A stretch of DNA of 51,238 nucleotides from Bacteroidota bacterium (lineage in GTDB: Bacteria; Bacteroidota; Bacteroidia; UKL13-3). The DNA is taken from NCBI GenBank assembly GCA_947507965.1, contig CANNQU010000017.1, positions 1 to 51,238 on the forward strand, given 5' to 3'. This document shows, piece by piece, positions 8,268-16,653 of this stretch. Numbering within the stretch: the first letter of the stretch is position 1; the number at the start of each line of letters is the position of its first letter. Both the position numbers and the translations under genes were made by a program. The notes beneath the pieces are model-generated. The model was not told the DNA's origin. It saw only the letters and a program-made list of their open reading frames with translations, and did not search any database.

Positions 8268-9083
8268 TTATTTCTGTGTTAACACCTTCATTATTGCCTC
8301 AAGTAATTTTGGCTTTAGGATAAGAAGGTGATCATCATCGATTTTATGGAGCACCTTTTCTCCAAACGCTTTCGTAAGTGTAGCCGTAAGCATAACAGGC
8401 ATAATGAGGTCGTGGGTGCCGTAAAACAAGTGAAGGCGGATATTGTTTCTGCGAATTTTAAGGGTTAACTCTTCCTTGGGCATCAGCAAGTTTTTGCAGA
8501 GCAGGATTCGTTTCATCAACAGGGCACGTTTTTCTTTCGTCGCATTTTTTTCAAGATAAAATGTCATCGCTTCTTTGTCGATCATACCCAAATAGTACCC
8601 CATTTTTATGCCTCCAAAAACCAGGTTCGGGTGTTCGATAAAGTAGCCTATGATTTTATTCGTCTGTTTTAATTTAGAGAGAATATCAACGATGGTGAGC
8701 TCTTGAAGGCCATCAGCGGCAATCAGATAAAGTTCCTTTGTGTGTATGTCAAACTGATGGAGTAAGGTCGTTGCCCATCGTCCACCCAGGCTATAGCCCA
8801 GCACAGAAAACGTAATGATAGAATTGGATTGGAAGAACTGGTTAAAAATATTTTTAAAATCATCGAGACTCAATTCATGATTTTCGTTCCACTCACTTTC
8901 GCCATGTGCAAAGAGGTCGAAGCTATAAACGGTATACTTCGTAAGGAGTGCTGGCATGATGTAATCGAAGTTATAACAGTTCCAGCCATAGCCATGAAAA
9001 CAAAGTATTACCTCTTGCGCATCGCCTTCTTTTTTGTAATGAAGTCGTGAGTTTTTATAAGTGATAAAATGATGTTCAATCAT
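8268..9083 (-). CDS. Alpha/beta hydrolase
   Basis: A 271-residue cytosolic protein of the alpha/beta hydrolase fold. The H-G-Y-G-W oxyanion segment is at residues 30-34. The nucleophile elbow is G-Y-S98-L-G-G. D-L-F-A-H-G-E-S follows the third strand. G-T-H-D-L-I with Asp, and later D-D-H, fit the acid and the His of the triad. There is no signal peptide. The substrate cannot be told; esterase, lipase or C-C hydrolase are all possible. Its start lies 44 bp from the divergently read secreted esterase-like gene, so the two promoters are back to back. Confidence 0.8.
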   Translation of the reverse strand: MIEHHFITYKNSRLHYKKEGDAQEVILCFHGYGWNCYNFDYIMPALLTKYTVYSFDLFAHGESEWNENHELSLDDFKNIFNQFFQSNSIITFSVLGYSLGGRWATTLLHQFDIHTKELYLIAADGLQELTIVDILSKLKQTNKIIGYFIEHPNLVFGGIKMGYYLGMIDKEAMTFYLEKNATKEKRALLMKRILLCKNLLMPKEELTLKIRRNNIRLHLFYGTHDLIMPVMLTATLTKAFGEKVLHKIDDDHLLILKPKLLEAIMKVLTQK

Positions 9084-9097
9084 GAATTTATAAATTC

Positions 9098-9105
9098 TAT
9101 ATTTG
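9098..9105 (+). promoter_or_regulatory. -7 box (TATATTTG) for the T9SS-secreted hydrolase
   Basis: TATATTTG matches the Bacteroidota -7 consensus and sits 22 nt before the ATG at 9128, inside the 44-bp gap between two divergent genes. Confidence 0.5.
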
Positions 9106-9127
9106 TAAAAATACTTTTTTGTAACGT

Positions 9128-10432
9128 ATGAAACGTTTTCTTTTCACTGCTTTTTTTTCAACACTCGTCATTTTTGTGAGCGCACAAAATTATTGTATCA
9201 AGAACAGGTTCTCTTCGAGCTCGATGTTTACCGATTCGCAGATTGAGAAGGATACCAATATTGTGTATGCTGTGGCGAAGCATTGGAATAGTAATGTGAT
9301 GGATAGTTTACGCTTGGATATTTATTATCCCGGCGCTGCTGCCGAAACTTTATCCAAACGTCCGCTTATCGTGTTCGCTTTTGGGGGAGGATTTCTTGAT
9401 GGAAGTCGAAATGACTTCACTTTTTTCTGCAAGGAGTTCGCCAAGCGGGGTTATGTAGCCGCTACGATTGATTATAGGGTAGGATGGAATTGTGTAAATG
9501 GCACTGCTGCCTTACTTTGTTTGTGCAATGATTATATAAGTATGTACAATGCCGCTTATCGAGCTACTCAGGATTTTAATGCCGCGCTACGATTCCTGAG
9601 TTTCAGAAATACACAATATAAAATCGACACCAATTATTTTTTTGTTGGAGGTGGCAGTTCAGGAAGTATTACCGCGATGAATGCAGCCTTTACAAGCCAG
9701 CGTGAGATTGATTTGAAATTAAACTGGGCGCATACCCAACTAGGGGCACTCGACTCTTCTGGAAACACCTACCCCAAAAATTATAAGATTAGAGGGGTGC
9801 TCGATTTCTGCGGGGCTGTGTTCGACACTACGATCATGACCGACAACGCTGGTATTCCTATTGTGAGCTTTCACGATTCGCTTGATTGTGTTGTGCCAGC
9901 GTATCATGGTTATGTAATTAATTGTACCGGTAATTGTTATAACCTCTTTCCTGTTGATGGCTCTGGATTGATTTACAAAAAGGCTTTAAAAGAGGGCACT
10001 TGTGCTGAGCTGCATATCAATCCAGGCACTGCACATTGCGGGTCGAACCAAAATTATGTACTCACCCACGGCAGCTGTTTCTTAAAACGGGTGATGTGTA
10101 ATACCTGCAGTTCAACTCGTTACAGCAACCAGAGTCATATCGCCAGTTGCGACTCCTTGGTGGCAGGCAGTGGCATAAGCTCGGAGTATGGGAAAATTGA
10201 TTTTAGTGTTTCTCCGAATCCAGCGAGCACCGTTTTAAACTTTAAATTTGGTGAATCAGCAGGGTCATCGGTCGTTACTATTTATGATGCCCAAGGAAGG
10301 GAAGTGCTGAGTCAAGTGATGCTGGTAGGGTCTTTCGATTTACCCATCATTAATTTTAAGACAGGGATCTATTTTCTCCGTATACAATCGCTGAGCAGCA
10401 TCAGCTTGAGCAAGATTATGATTCAGCGATGA
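9128..10432 (+). CDS. Secreted alpha/beta hydrolase with type IX secretion sorting domain
   Basis: A 434-residue protein with an N-terminal signal peptide ending near S-A-Q (residue 20). The esterase/peptidase-like alpha/beta domain (about 45-340) has an F-G-G-G-F oxyanion motif at 85-89 and a nucleophile elbow G-G-S177-S-G in V-G-G-G-S-S-G-S. Many cysteines (for example C-L-C and C-N-T-C) suggest disulphides after export. The last 75 or so residues form a type A T9SS C-terminal domain: S-P-N-P, then V-T-I-Y-D-A-Q-G-R-E, then G-I-Y-F-L-R-I and a final K-I-M-I-Q-R. The protein is thus predicted to cross the outer membrane and be attached to the surface or released. The carbohydrate- or lipid-ester substrate is unknown. 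Confidence 0.87.
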   Translation: MKRFLFTAFFSTLVIFVSAQNYCIKNRFSSSSMFTDSQIEKDTNIVYAVAKHWNSNVMDSLRLDIYYPGAAAETLSKRPLIVFAFGGGFLDGSRNDFTFFCKEFAKRGYVAATIDYRVGWNCVNGTAALLCLCNDYISMYNAAYRATQDFNAALRFLSFRNTQYKIDTNYFFVGGGSSGSITAMNAAFTSQREIDLKLNWAHTQLGALDSSGNTYPKNYKIRGVLDFCGAVFDTTIMTDNAGIPIVSFHDSLDCVVPAYHGYVINCTGNCYNLFPVDGSGLIYKKALKEGTCAELHINPGTAHCGSNQNYVLTHGSCFLKRVMCNTCSSTRYSNQSHIASCDSLVAGSGISSEYGKIDFSVSPNPASTVLNFKFGESAGSSVVTIYDAQGREVLSQVMLVGSFDLPIINFKTGIYFLRIQSLSSISLSKIMIQR

Positions 10433-10480
10433 GAGGCTAGAGCATCGGGAATGCGCTTCATCTTCCCAAAAAAAGTACAT

Positions 10481-10517
10481 AAAAAAAGCCCCTCCAAATT
10501 GGAGAGGCTTTTTTTAT
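10481..10517. terminator. Bidirectional terminator between convergent genes
   Basis: An A-tract, a G+C-rich stem (GCCCCTCC with GGAGAGGC, one mismatch) around a 5-nt loop, and a T-tract. It works in both directions for the T9SS hydrolase (+) and the small Cys-rich gene (-). Confidence 0.85.
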
Positions 10518-10532
10518 GTTGACTGAGTCGAC

Positions 10533-10772
10533 TTATTTCGTTGTTTGAGATGGAGTCGTAGTAGATTGTTCTGGCTTTGTTGTTGAAGTCGATGCAGCTG
10601 ATTTTTTTTCACCACATGATTTTTTGTCTTTACTGCAACATGATTTCTTCGAAGCACATTCTTTTTTTGTGTTCGATTCGGTGCTTGCAGGTTTTGTTGT
10701 TGTTGGTCCCTGAGCCAAAGCCATAGAAGCAACAAATAAAGTTACTGTGGCGAATGATAATAATTTTTTCAT
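10533..10772 (-). CDS. Small secreted Cys/Lys-rich peptide, function unknown
   Basis: A 79-residue protein with a standard signal peptide (K-K-L-L start, cleavage after A-L-A or A-Q near residue 20). The mature part is low-complexity: Thr/Ser/Pro/Gln-rich ends flank a basic core in which K-K-[ES]-C occurs three times (C-x5-C-C-x6-C spacing). No known domain is recognised. Four cysteines in a Lys-rich core could bind a metal or form disulphides, but this is a guess. It has its own -7 box upstream and a terminator downstream, so it is a single-gene unit. The signal peptide, promoter and terminator support a real gene despite its size. Confidence 0.65.
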   Translation of the reverse strand: MKKLLSFATVTLFVASMALAQGPTTTKPASTESNTKKECASKKSCCSKDKKSCGEKKSAASTSTTKPEQSTTTPSQTTK

Positions 10773-10816
10773 GATAAAATATGAATGATTTAGAATGGTA
10801 TAATATTATTGTAAAG

Positions 10817-10824
10817 CAAATATA
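10817..10824 (-). promoter_or_regulatory. -7 box (TATATTTG) for the small Cys-rich gene
   Basis: On the minus strand TATATTTG lies 44 nt before the ATG at 10772 and matches the Bacteroidota TAnnTTTG consensus. It supports independent transcription of the short gene. Confidence 0.45.
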
Positions 10825-10897
10825 CGCAAAGTGCTGAGCATCTTGGATGATATTTCGGATATATTAACAAGTGCGGTGATTAATTTGATGGCCTTGA

Positions 10898-11548
10898 TTA
10901 AACCAAATCGGCAATAATCGTTTCGCCCCCTCTCACCACCTCTTGCATTGAAACATTTATTTTAGTACCCAAAGGCAAAAACAAATCGACCCTTGAACCA
11001 AACTTGATGAAGCCCATTTCACCTCCAGCGATGGCTTTATCACCTGTTTTGCTATACATAACTATCCGACGAGCTAAGGCGCCTGCAATTTGCCTAAAAA
11101 GCACCGCTTTGCCATTGTTTTTTACAACGATGGTGGTGCGTTCATTTTCTGTTGACGATTTGGGATGCCAGGCCACCAGGTATTTTCCAGGATGATATTT
11201 CGCATAGTCCACGTCGCCTCCAATGGGGTAACGGTTTACATGCACGTTGAAAGGCGACATAAAAATCGATACTTGGATTCGTTTGTCTTTAAAGTATTCG
11301 GTTTCTTCTACTTCTTCAATCACCACGACTTTACCATCAGCGGGTGCAATAATTTGATTTGCTGTGGATTGGGTAGATCGAAGCGGATTGCGGAAAAACT
11401 GCAGCACAATCACAAAGAGTGCGATACTGATGAGTACAACCGCTTTAAAGAGCCATTCGGGGGCCACGAGGTGAGTGCCATAGCAGAGCAAGGTTAAGGT
11501 GCCGATGCTAATTAATATGGTAGGGTATCCTTCTTTGTGTAAAAACAT
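10898..11548 (-). CDS. psd: Phosphatidylserine decarboxylase, short form
   Basis: A 216-residue inner-membrane-associated enzyme that makes phosphatidylethanolamine from phosphatidylserine. Two hydrophobic segments lie in the first 60 residues. The pyruvoyl-forming cleavage site is the G-S of K-F-G-S-R-V-D near the C-terminus, as in the short (archaeal-type) PSD family. P-A-D-G-K-V and F-M-S-P-F-N-V-H-V-N-R are further family blocks. I chose the ATG at 11548: it gives the normal family length and leaves a 58-bp gap to the upstream gene. A longer reading to 11653 would add 35 unrelated residues and overlap that gene. It is last in a lepA - tyrS - B12-domain - psd run. Confidence 0.92.
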   Translation of the reverse strand: MFLHKEGYPTILISIGTLTLLCYGTHLVAPEWLFKAVVLISIALFVIVLQFFRNPLRSTQSTANQIIAPADGKVVVIEEVEETEYFKDKRIQVSIFMSPFNVHVNRYPIGGDVDYAKYHPGKYLVAWHPKSSTENERTTIVVKNNGKAVLFRQIAGALARRIVMYSKTGDKAIAGGEMGFIKFGSRVDLFLPLGTKINVSMQEVVRGGETIIADLV

Positions 11549-11606
11549 AAATAGTTGCGAAAATAAAAAGTTAGAGGAATTAAATCGTTGGTTAATGATT
11601 CTTGGA

Positions 11607-12014
11607 TTAGAAGCTACGGTGCTCTTTCGTCCATTCTTGAATATAATGGGCAATCTCGTGCATAGGGGTTCCAGGAGGGAAAAGACGGCCTACACCAAGG
11701 GCACTCAGTTTTTTCATATCATCGTCAGGGATGATACCGCCACCCGTGAGTAACACATCATCCATTTTTTTTTCATGCATGAGTTGTAATATTTTCGGGA
11801 ATACGGTGTTGTGCGCGCCACTTAAAATGCTGATTCCGATGGCATCTACATCTTCTTGTAAGGCTGTATTTACCACCATCTCTGCCGTTTGTCGTAAGCC
11901 AGTATAAATTACTTCCATTCCTGCATCCCTCAAAGAGGTCGCAATCACTTTGGCTCCACGATCATGGCCATCAAGGCCTACTTTGGCAACGAGAACTCGG
12001 ATAGGACGTTTCAT
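11607..12014 (-). CDS. Stand-alone cobalamin (B12)-binding domain protein, acyl-CoA mutase small-subunit type
   Basis: A 135-residue protein consisting only of a B12-binding Rossmann-like domain. The signature D15-x-H17-x-x-G20, where His replaces the lower cobalt ligand, is intact. It is followed by the S-I-L-S-G-A-H motif and G-G-G-I-I-P-D-D-D, the parts that hold the nucleotide tail of cobalamin. The sequence resembles the C-terminal domain of methylmalonyl-CoA mutase and the small subunits of two-chain mutases. A catalytic large subunit must be encoded elsewhere, since none is in the window. It sits 31 bp after tyrS on the same strand, which gives no hint of function. Confidence 0.88.
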   Translation of the reverse strand: MKRPIRVLVAKVGLDGHDRGAKVIATSLRDAGMEVIYTGLRQTAEMVVNTALQEDVDAIGISILSGAHNTVFPKILQLMHEKKMDDVLLTGGGIIPDDDMKKLSALGVGRLFPPGTPMHEIAHYIQEWTKEHRSF

Positions 12015-12045
12015 TGGGGTATATGGGGTTGATTATGAATAGGTA

Positions 12046-13332
12046 TTAAGGTTTTATTTTTAATGCAAAGTAGTTTTTCTTACCACTTTGAACAAGAATG
12101 AACTTATCCTTTATGATATAAGTAGCGTTGATCGTCAAATTGATATCGGCAATTTTTGTTTTATTAATACTTATTCCTCCTTGCTCGATGGCTCTTTTTG
12201 CTTCCCCTTTCGATTTTGAGATTGTAGAAGAGGTGGCTAATAGGTCCATAATTCCAACTCCTAAATCGAGCGTTGTTTTCTCTATTTCGAACTGCGTAAT
12301 GCTTCCCATCACCTCTGCGAAAGTATCATCATTCAAAGCCAGCAATCCGTCGATGGTGTTTCCAAATAGTGCTTCGGAAGCCGCTTTCGCTTGTTGTAGC
12401 GCATCGAGGCTATGTACTCGAATAGTGATTTCATCGGCCAATGTTTTTTGCAACAAACGCAGATGTGGGGCGGTGGTATGCTCTGCTTCTAGGACTTCTA
12501 TTTCTTCTTTCGTAAGGATGGAGAAAATACGAATATAGCTAGCGATATCGGCATCGGCGGCATTGAGCCAAAACTGATAAAACTGGTAAGGAGAAGTACG
12601 TATAGGATCGAGCCAAATATTTCCACCTTCTGTTTTGCCGAATTTTGTGCCATCGGCTTTTTTAATCAATGGGGTGGTTAGCGCGAAAGCTTCACCTCCA
12701 TCTTTGCGACGAATTAACTCGGTACCAGTAACAATATTTCCCCATTGGTCGCTGCCACCCATTTGCAGCATCACCCCATGGTTTTTCCACAAGTAATAAA
12801 AGTCATATCCTTGTATGAGTTGATAACTAAACTCGGTAAAACTCATCCCTGTTTCCAATCGCGACTTCACCGAATCTTTAGCCATCATATAGTTTACACT
12901 AAGGTGTTTTCCTACATCACGTATAAAATCGAGAAATGAAATTTCTTTAAACCAGTCGTAATTATTTACAATCTCGGCCGCATTGGCACCTTTGAAATCG
13001 AGAAACTTTTCAAGCTGTGCTTTCTGGCAATTCAGGTTATGATTCAGGGTCTTTTCGTCCAATAAATTACGTTCAGCACTTTTGCCACTCGGGTCGCCTA
13101 CCATGCCGGTAGCTCCGCCAACCAGGGCGATGGGTTTATGTCCACATCTTTGAAAATGGAGCAGCGACATAATTTGAACTAAATTCCCTACCCCTAAAGA
13201 ATCGGCGGTAGGGTCGAAGCCGATATAGCCCAGGGCCATTCCTTTATTCAATTGCGCTTCGGTGCCCGGCATGATATCTTGCAACATGCCTCTCCATTTT
13301 AATTCTTCAATATAATTTTTCTGGGTACTCAT
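12046..13332 (-). CDS. tyrS: Tyrosyl-tRNA synthetase
   Basis: A 428-residue class I aminoacyl-tRNA synthetase charging tRNA-Tyr. The N-terminal catalytic domain has a degenerate HIGH region (D-S-L-G-V-G-N-L) after G-F-D-P-T-A, and the bacterial G-D-P-S-G-K block. Q-G-Y-D-F and G-G-S-D-Q-W-G-N line the Tyr pocket. K-F-G-K-T is the KMSKS-like loop. The last 65 or so residues form an S4 RNA-binding domain (S-K-G-E-A-K-R-A-I-E-Q-G-G-I). Length and order are normal. A -7 box lies just upstream. Confidence 0.97.
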   Translation of the reverse strand: MSTQKNYIEELKWRGMLQDIMPGTEAQLNKGMALGYIGFDPTADSLGVGNLVQIMSLLHFQRCGHKPIALVGGATGMVGDPSGKSAERNLLDEKTLNHNLNCQKAQLEKFLDFKGANAAEIVNNYDWFKEISFLDFIRDVGKHLSVNYMMAKDSVKSRLETGMSFTEFSYQLIQGYDFYYLWKNHGVMLQMGGSDQWGNIVTGTELIRRKDGGEAFALTTPLIKKADGTKFGKTEGGNIWLDPIRTSPYQFYQFWLNAADADIASYIRIFSILTKEEIEVLEAEHTTAPHLRLLQKTLADEITIRVHSLDALQQAKAASEALFGNTIDGLLALNDDTFAEVMGSITQFEIEKTTLDLGVGIMDLLATSSTISKSKGEAKRAIEQGGISINKTKIADINLTINATYIIKDKFILVQSGKKNYFALKIKP

Positions 13333-13346
13333 CTCTTTAATTGAGG

Positions 13347-13354
13347 CAAATATA
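13347..13354 (-). promoter_or_regulatory. -7 box (TATATTTG) for tyrS
   Basis: Minus-strand TATATTTG, 14 nt before the tyrS ATG and within the 59-bp gap after lepA. It suggests tyrS can be transcribed separately from lepA. Confidence 0.45.
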
Positions 13355-13391
13355 ATTGCATTTCAAGATTTGATTTTGTTTTTATTATGAT

Positions 13392-15179
13392 TTAATCCAG
13401 CTTCAACACCGCCATGAATGCCGACTGAGGTATTTCTACATTACCCACTTGTTTCATTCTTTTCTTGCCCGCTTTTTGTTTTTCAAGCAATTTGCGTTTT
13501 CTTGAGATATCGCCACCATAACATTTTGCAGTCACGTCTTTACGCATAGCACTGATGGTTTCTCTAGAAATGATTTTCGAACCGATGGCAGCTTGAATGG
13601 CAATCTCGAATTGTTGACGAGGGATAAGCTCTTTCAGTTTCTCACATATTTTTTTCCCCCAGTCATAGGCTTTGTCGCGATGAATCACCGCACTTAAGGC
13701 ATCTACAGGCTCTTTGTTGAGCATAATATCTAATTTTACCAGATGGCTTTCACGGTAGCCAATAGGATGGTAATCTAAAGAGGCATAACCTCTGGAAATG
13801 GATTTCAATTTATCGAAGAAGTCGAACACGATTTCACCCATGGGCATCTCAAAATTGAGCTCTACACGGTCGGTAGTCAGGAAATGCTGATTGCCAATGA
13901 CACCTCGTTTCTGAATACATAACGAGATAATATTACCCATGTATTCGCTTTTGGTAATGATCTGTGCTTTGATATAGGGTTCCTCTACATAATCGGTCTT
14001 GGAGGGGTCGGGCAAATCGCTTGGATTATTCACCGTAACCTCCTCGCCATTGGTTAAAAATGCTTTGTAACTTACGTTGGGTACAGTGGTAATAACGGTC
14101 ATATTAAACTCGCGTTCGAGTCGTTCCTGAATAATTTCCATATGAAGCATTCCTAAGAAGCCACAACGAAAACCGAATCCCAACGCGGCCGATGATTCCG
14201 GTTCAAAAACAAGAGAGGCATCATTGAGTTGCAGTTTATACATACTCTCGCGCAGTTCTTCAAAATCGTCGGTATCCACCGGATAAATTCCTGCAAAAAC
14301 CATCGGCTTTACATCTTCAAATCCTTGAATCGATTCAGCGCAAGGGGCAGCCACATTGGTAATGGTATCGCCTACTTTTACCTCTTTCGCTGCTTTTATT
14401 CCTGATATGATATAGCCCACATCGCCTGTCTTTACTACATCACGTGGTTCTTTCTCAATACGTAAGACTCCGATTTCTTCGGCAAAGTACTCTTTCTCTG
14501 TGTTCACAAATTTAACCCGATCGCCTTTACGCATTTCACCATCAACAATTTTAAAGTAAGCGATGATGCCGCGAAAGGAATTAAAAACAGAGTCGAAAAT
14601 GAGGGCTTTCAAGGGAGCTTTCTCATTGCCTTTAGGAGCAGGCACACGCTCAATAATAGCGTCGATGATATCGTATACCCCTTCGCCCGTTTTTCCACTG
14701 GCGCGAAGAATATCTTCATATTTACAGCCAATTAAAGCCACTATCTGATCGCTTACTTCTTCGGGCATGGCGCCGGGCAAATCAATTTTATTGAGTACCG
14801 GAATAATCTCGAGGTTGTTTTCTAAGGCCAAATATAAATTAGAAATTGTTTGAGCCTGGATGCCTTGAGTTGAATCAACGATGAGCAAGGCTCCTTCGCA
14901 AGCAGCGATGCTTCTCGATACCTCATAAGCAAAATCGACATGGCCAGGAGTATCAATTAAGTTAAGAACGTAATCTTGATTTTTGTATTTGTAATCCATC
15001 TGAATGGCATGGCTCTTAATGGTGATACCACGCTCACGTTCGATATCCATATCGTCCAAGATCTGGGCTTTTTGGTCGCGCTGGCTAACCGTTTTAGTAT
15101 ATTCTAAAAGACGGTCGGCTAAAGTGCTTTTACCATGGTCGATATGGGCTATAATACAAAAGTTACGTATATTCTGCAT
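13392..15179 (-). CDS. lepA: Elongation factor 4 (back-translocating GTPase LepA)
   Basis: A 595-residue translational GTPase. The G1 box A-H-I-D-H-G-K-S-T, the R-G-I-T-I switch, D-T-P-G-H and N-K-I-D are all present. The protein then shows the EF-G-like domains II, III and V and the LepA-specific C-terminal domain (R-K-R-K-L-L-E-K-Q, Lys-rich, near residue 565). EF4 binds ribosomes stalled under stress and can shift them back one codon. The length matches the family exactly. On the minus strand TATCTTCG at 15209-15216 resembles a -7 box for this gene, one base away from consensus. Confidence 0.97.
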   Translation of the reverse strand: MQNIRNFCIIAHIDHGKSTLADRLLEYTKTVSQRDQKAQILDDMDIERERGITIKSHAIQMDYKYKNQDYVLNLIDTPGHVDFAYEVSRSIAACEGALLIVDSTQGIQAQTISNLYLALENNLEIIPVLNKIDLPGAMPEEVSDQIVALIGCKYEDILRASGKTGEGVYDIIDAIIERVPAPKGNEKAPLKALIFDSVFNSFRGIIAYFKIVDGEMRKGDRVKFVNTEKEYFAEEIGVLRIEKEPRDVVKTGDVGYIISGIKAAKEVKVGDTITNVAAPCAESIQGFEDVKPMVFAGIYPVDTDDFEELRESMYKLQLNDASLVFEPESSAALGFGFRCGFLGMLHMEIIQERLEREFNMTVITTVPNVSYKAFLTNGEEVTVNNPSDLPDPSKTDYVEEPYIKAQIITKSEYMGNIISLCIQKRGVIGNQHFLTTDRVELNFEMPMGEIVFDFFDKLKSISRGYASLDYHPIGYRESHLVKLDIMLNKEPVDALSAVIHRDKAYDWGKKICEKLKELIPRQQFEIAIQAAIGSKIISRETISAMRKDVTAKCYGGDISRKRKLLEKQKAGKKRMKQVGNVEIPQSAFMAVLKLD

Positions 15180-15324
15180 GAACTAATTCTAATGGGTAAA
15201 TTAAAACGCGAAGATACGAAAAAGCCGTTATCAACAGGACTATAATAAGGGGTCGTGACTTGCAGCTTCCGTGACTTCTTTGCACAGAGTCTTGAGAGGA
15301 GAAGGAAACTGATATAAACGGATG

Positions 15325-15894
15325 CTATTTTGTTATCGGGCTTTTATCCGGAACAAAATCGAGCACAACCGAATTCATACAAAATCTTTTATGGGAAGGT
15401 GCAGGCCCATCGTCGAACAGATGGCCCAGATGTCCGTTGCACCTGCCGCAGATGACTTCGATTCTTTCCATATTGTAGGAGTGGTCTTTTTTGTAACGCA
15501 CACTAGAGTCGCCGGCCTGCTCGAAAAAGCTGGGCCAGCCGCAAGAACTTGCAAATTTACCAGTAGAACGAAAGAGCAAATTTCCACAAGGAGCACAATA
15601 GTAGGTTCCTTTCTCGTCGCTGTCCCAGTATTTGCCAGTAAAAGGCCGTTCTGTTTGTCCGAGTCGAGAAACTTCATACATGGTCTGGGGCAATACTCTT
15701 TTCCACTCTTCATCGAGCACGAACAATTTGGTGGTATCGGTGTTGGAATAATATGGATTCATTGGTTGGTTGGTTATGCTGTTAATGGCGGTCTTTTTTT
15801 TTGGATTTTGAAATTGCACACAGGCAGCAGTAATCGACACCAAGAATGCAAGGAGCAGGCCAGATAACAGCGTTGAACGATTCAGTATTAACAT
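15325..15894 (-). CDS. msrB: Peptide-methionine (R)-S-oxide reductase, exported
   Basis: A 189-residue enzyme that reduces methionine-R-sulfoxide in proteins. A leader of about 25 residues ends in an S-I-T-A-A-C lipobox, so the protein is probably a lipoprotein acting in the envelope. Two CxxC pairs (C-A-P-C and C-G-R-C) bind structural zinc. The S-S-C-G-W-P-S-F substrate pocket and the catalytic Cys in R-F-C-M-N-S are present, in the usual order. An exported MsrB repairs oxidised surface and periplasmic proteins. It is not fused to MsrA, and no msrA is nearby. A -7 box TAACTTTG lies upstream at 15920-15927 on the minus strand. Confidence 0.93.
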   Translation of the reverse strand: MLILNRSTLLSGLLLAFLVSITAACVQFQNPKKKTAINSITNQPMNPYYSNTDTTKLFVLDEEWKRVLPQTMYEVSRLGQTERPFTGKYWDSDEKGTYYCAPCGNLLFRSTGKFASSCGWPSFFEQAGDSSVRYKKDHSYNMERIEVICGRCNGHLGHLFDDGPAPSHKRFCMNSVVLDFVPDKSPITK

Positions 15895-15919
15895 TTTTGC
15901 GAGGCTGTGTTTGCCTGTG

Positions 15920-15927
15920 CAAAGTTA
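15920..15927 (-). promoter_or_regulatory. -7 box (TAACTTTG) for msrB
   Basis: Minus-strand TAACTTTG, 25 nt before the msrB start; fits TAnnTTTG. Confidence 0.45.
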
Positions 15928-16091
15928 AATCAAATACCCCAATTAACTTTGAAACATAAGAAAAAGGAGGCGGAGAATCGTTCGACAGCAGTTTTAGTTA
16001 TTTTCAACCATGCAGAACCAAGCATGCAAGCACAAGGAAACAGCCAGCACCTAGGCCAAGATTCACACAATAATATAACTTATTTTGTTGG

Positions 16092-16508
16092 CTAGGAGTC
16101 CGAGTTGTTTATAGCTTTCATCCACCGCCAATGGGTGAAAAACAAAATGGAACAAATTAAAATCAAGAGACTACATACGATGATGGAGCCATTGGCATCA
16201 TGTTTAACCATTTGAATCTTATCCGATTTGGCGGCCTCATACATGGCACGGAGAGTTTGGTCGTCGGGCATATACGTTGTTTTCGACATCTCATCCCCTT
16301 TTTGAGTTGTTTTCAGGATGTCCATCTTGTAATTCTCATAAGACGCTAGGCTAGGTGCACCAGAAGCATTCCATCCAGAATGCAGAGGATCTCCAAGATT
16401 AAGCAAAGCGTTCACCAGATTACTGATGGCGATGAGAAAAGTGATGATGGATACCAAGCAAACGGTATATCCATAAATTTGAGCTCCGGTTTTTTTTGAT
16501 TTCTCCAT
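16092..16508 (-). CDS. Small membrane protein with two transmembrane segments, unknown function
   Basis: A 138-residue protein with one hydrophobic helix at about 14-36 and a second at about 105-127. Between them is a hydrophilic loop of roughly 70 residues with G-W-N-A-S-G-A-P-S and M-P-D-D-Q-T. The ATG at 16508 is preferred over one 27 nt upstream because it begins a typical Lys-rich N-terminus. No family is recognised. Similar two-helix proteins with a single extracytoplasmic loop are common and uncharacterised in Bacteroidota. The upstream region holds an ATGACA-TT-TGTCAT palindrome, which may be an operator. Downstream is the msrB gene, 197 bp away. Confidence 0.7.
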   Translation of the reverse strand: MEKSKKTGAQIYGYTVCLVSIITFLIAISNLVNALLNLGDPLHSGWNASGAPSLASYENYKMDILKTTQKGDEMSKTTYMPDDQTLRAMYEAAKSDKIQMVKHDANGSIIVCSLLILICSILFFTHWRWMKAINNSDS

Positions 16509-16562
16509 GATATGATGATTTTGTTTGTGAAACAAAAATGATAAATTTATTTTTGTTAAAAA

Positions 16563-16576
16563 ATGACATTTGTCAT
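16563..16576. promoter_or_regulatory. Inverted repeat ATGACA-TT-TGTCAT, possible operator
   Basis: Two perfect 6-bp arms around a 2-bp centre, 55 bp upstream of the small membrane protein start. The size and symmetry fit a site for a dimeric regulator. No regulator gene is adjacent and no second copy was noticed. Confidence 0.3.
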
Positions 16577-16653
16577 ATGTCTATTTCTACAGAAAGTATT
16601 GATGTCAGAAAACAGCCTGATGGCGCAAGCGCTAATAATAGGAATGGCTTAGC

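Noticed and set aside
15375-15867. Frames overlapping msrB on both strands
   Set aside because: They lie opposite or out of frame with the complete MsrB motifs and carry none of their own.
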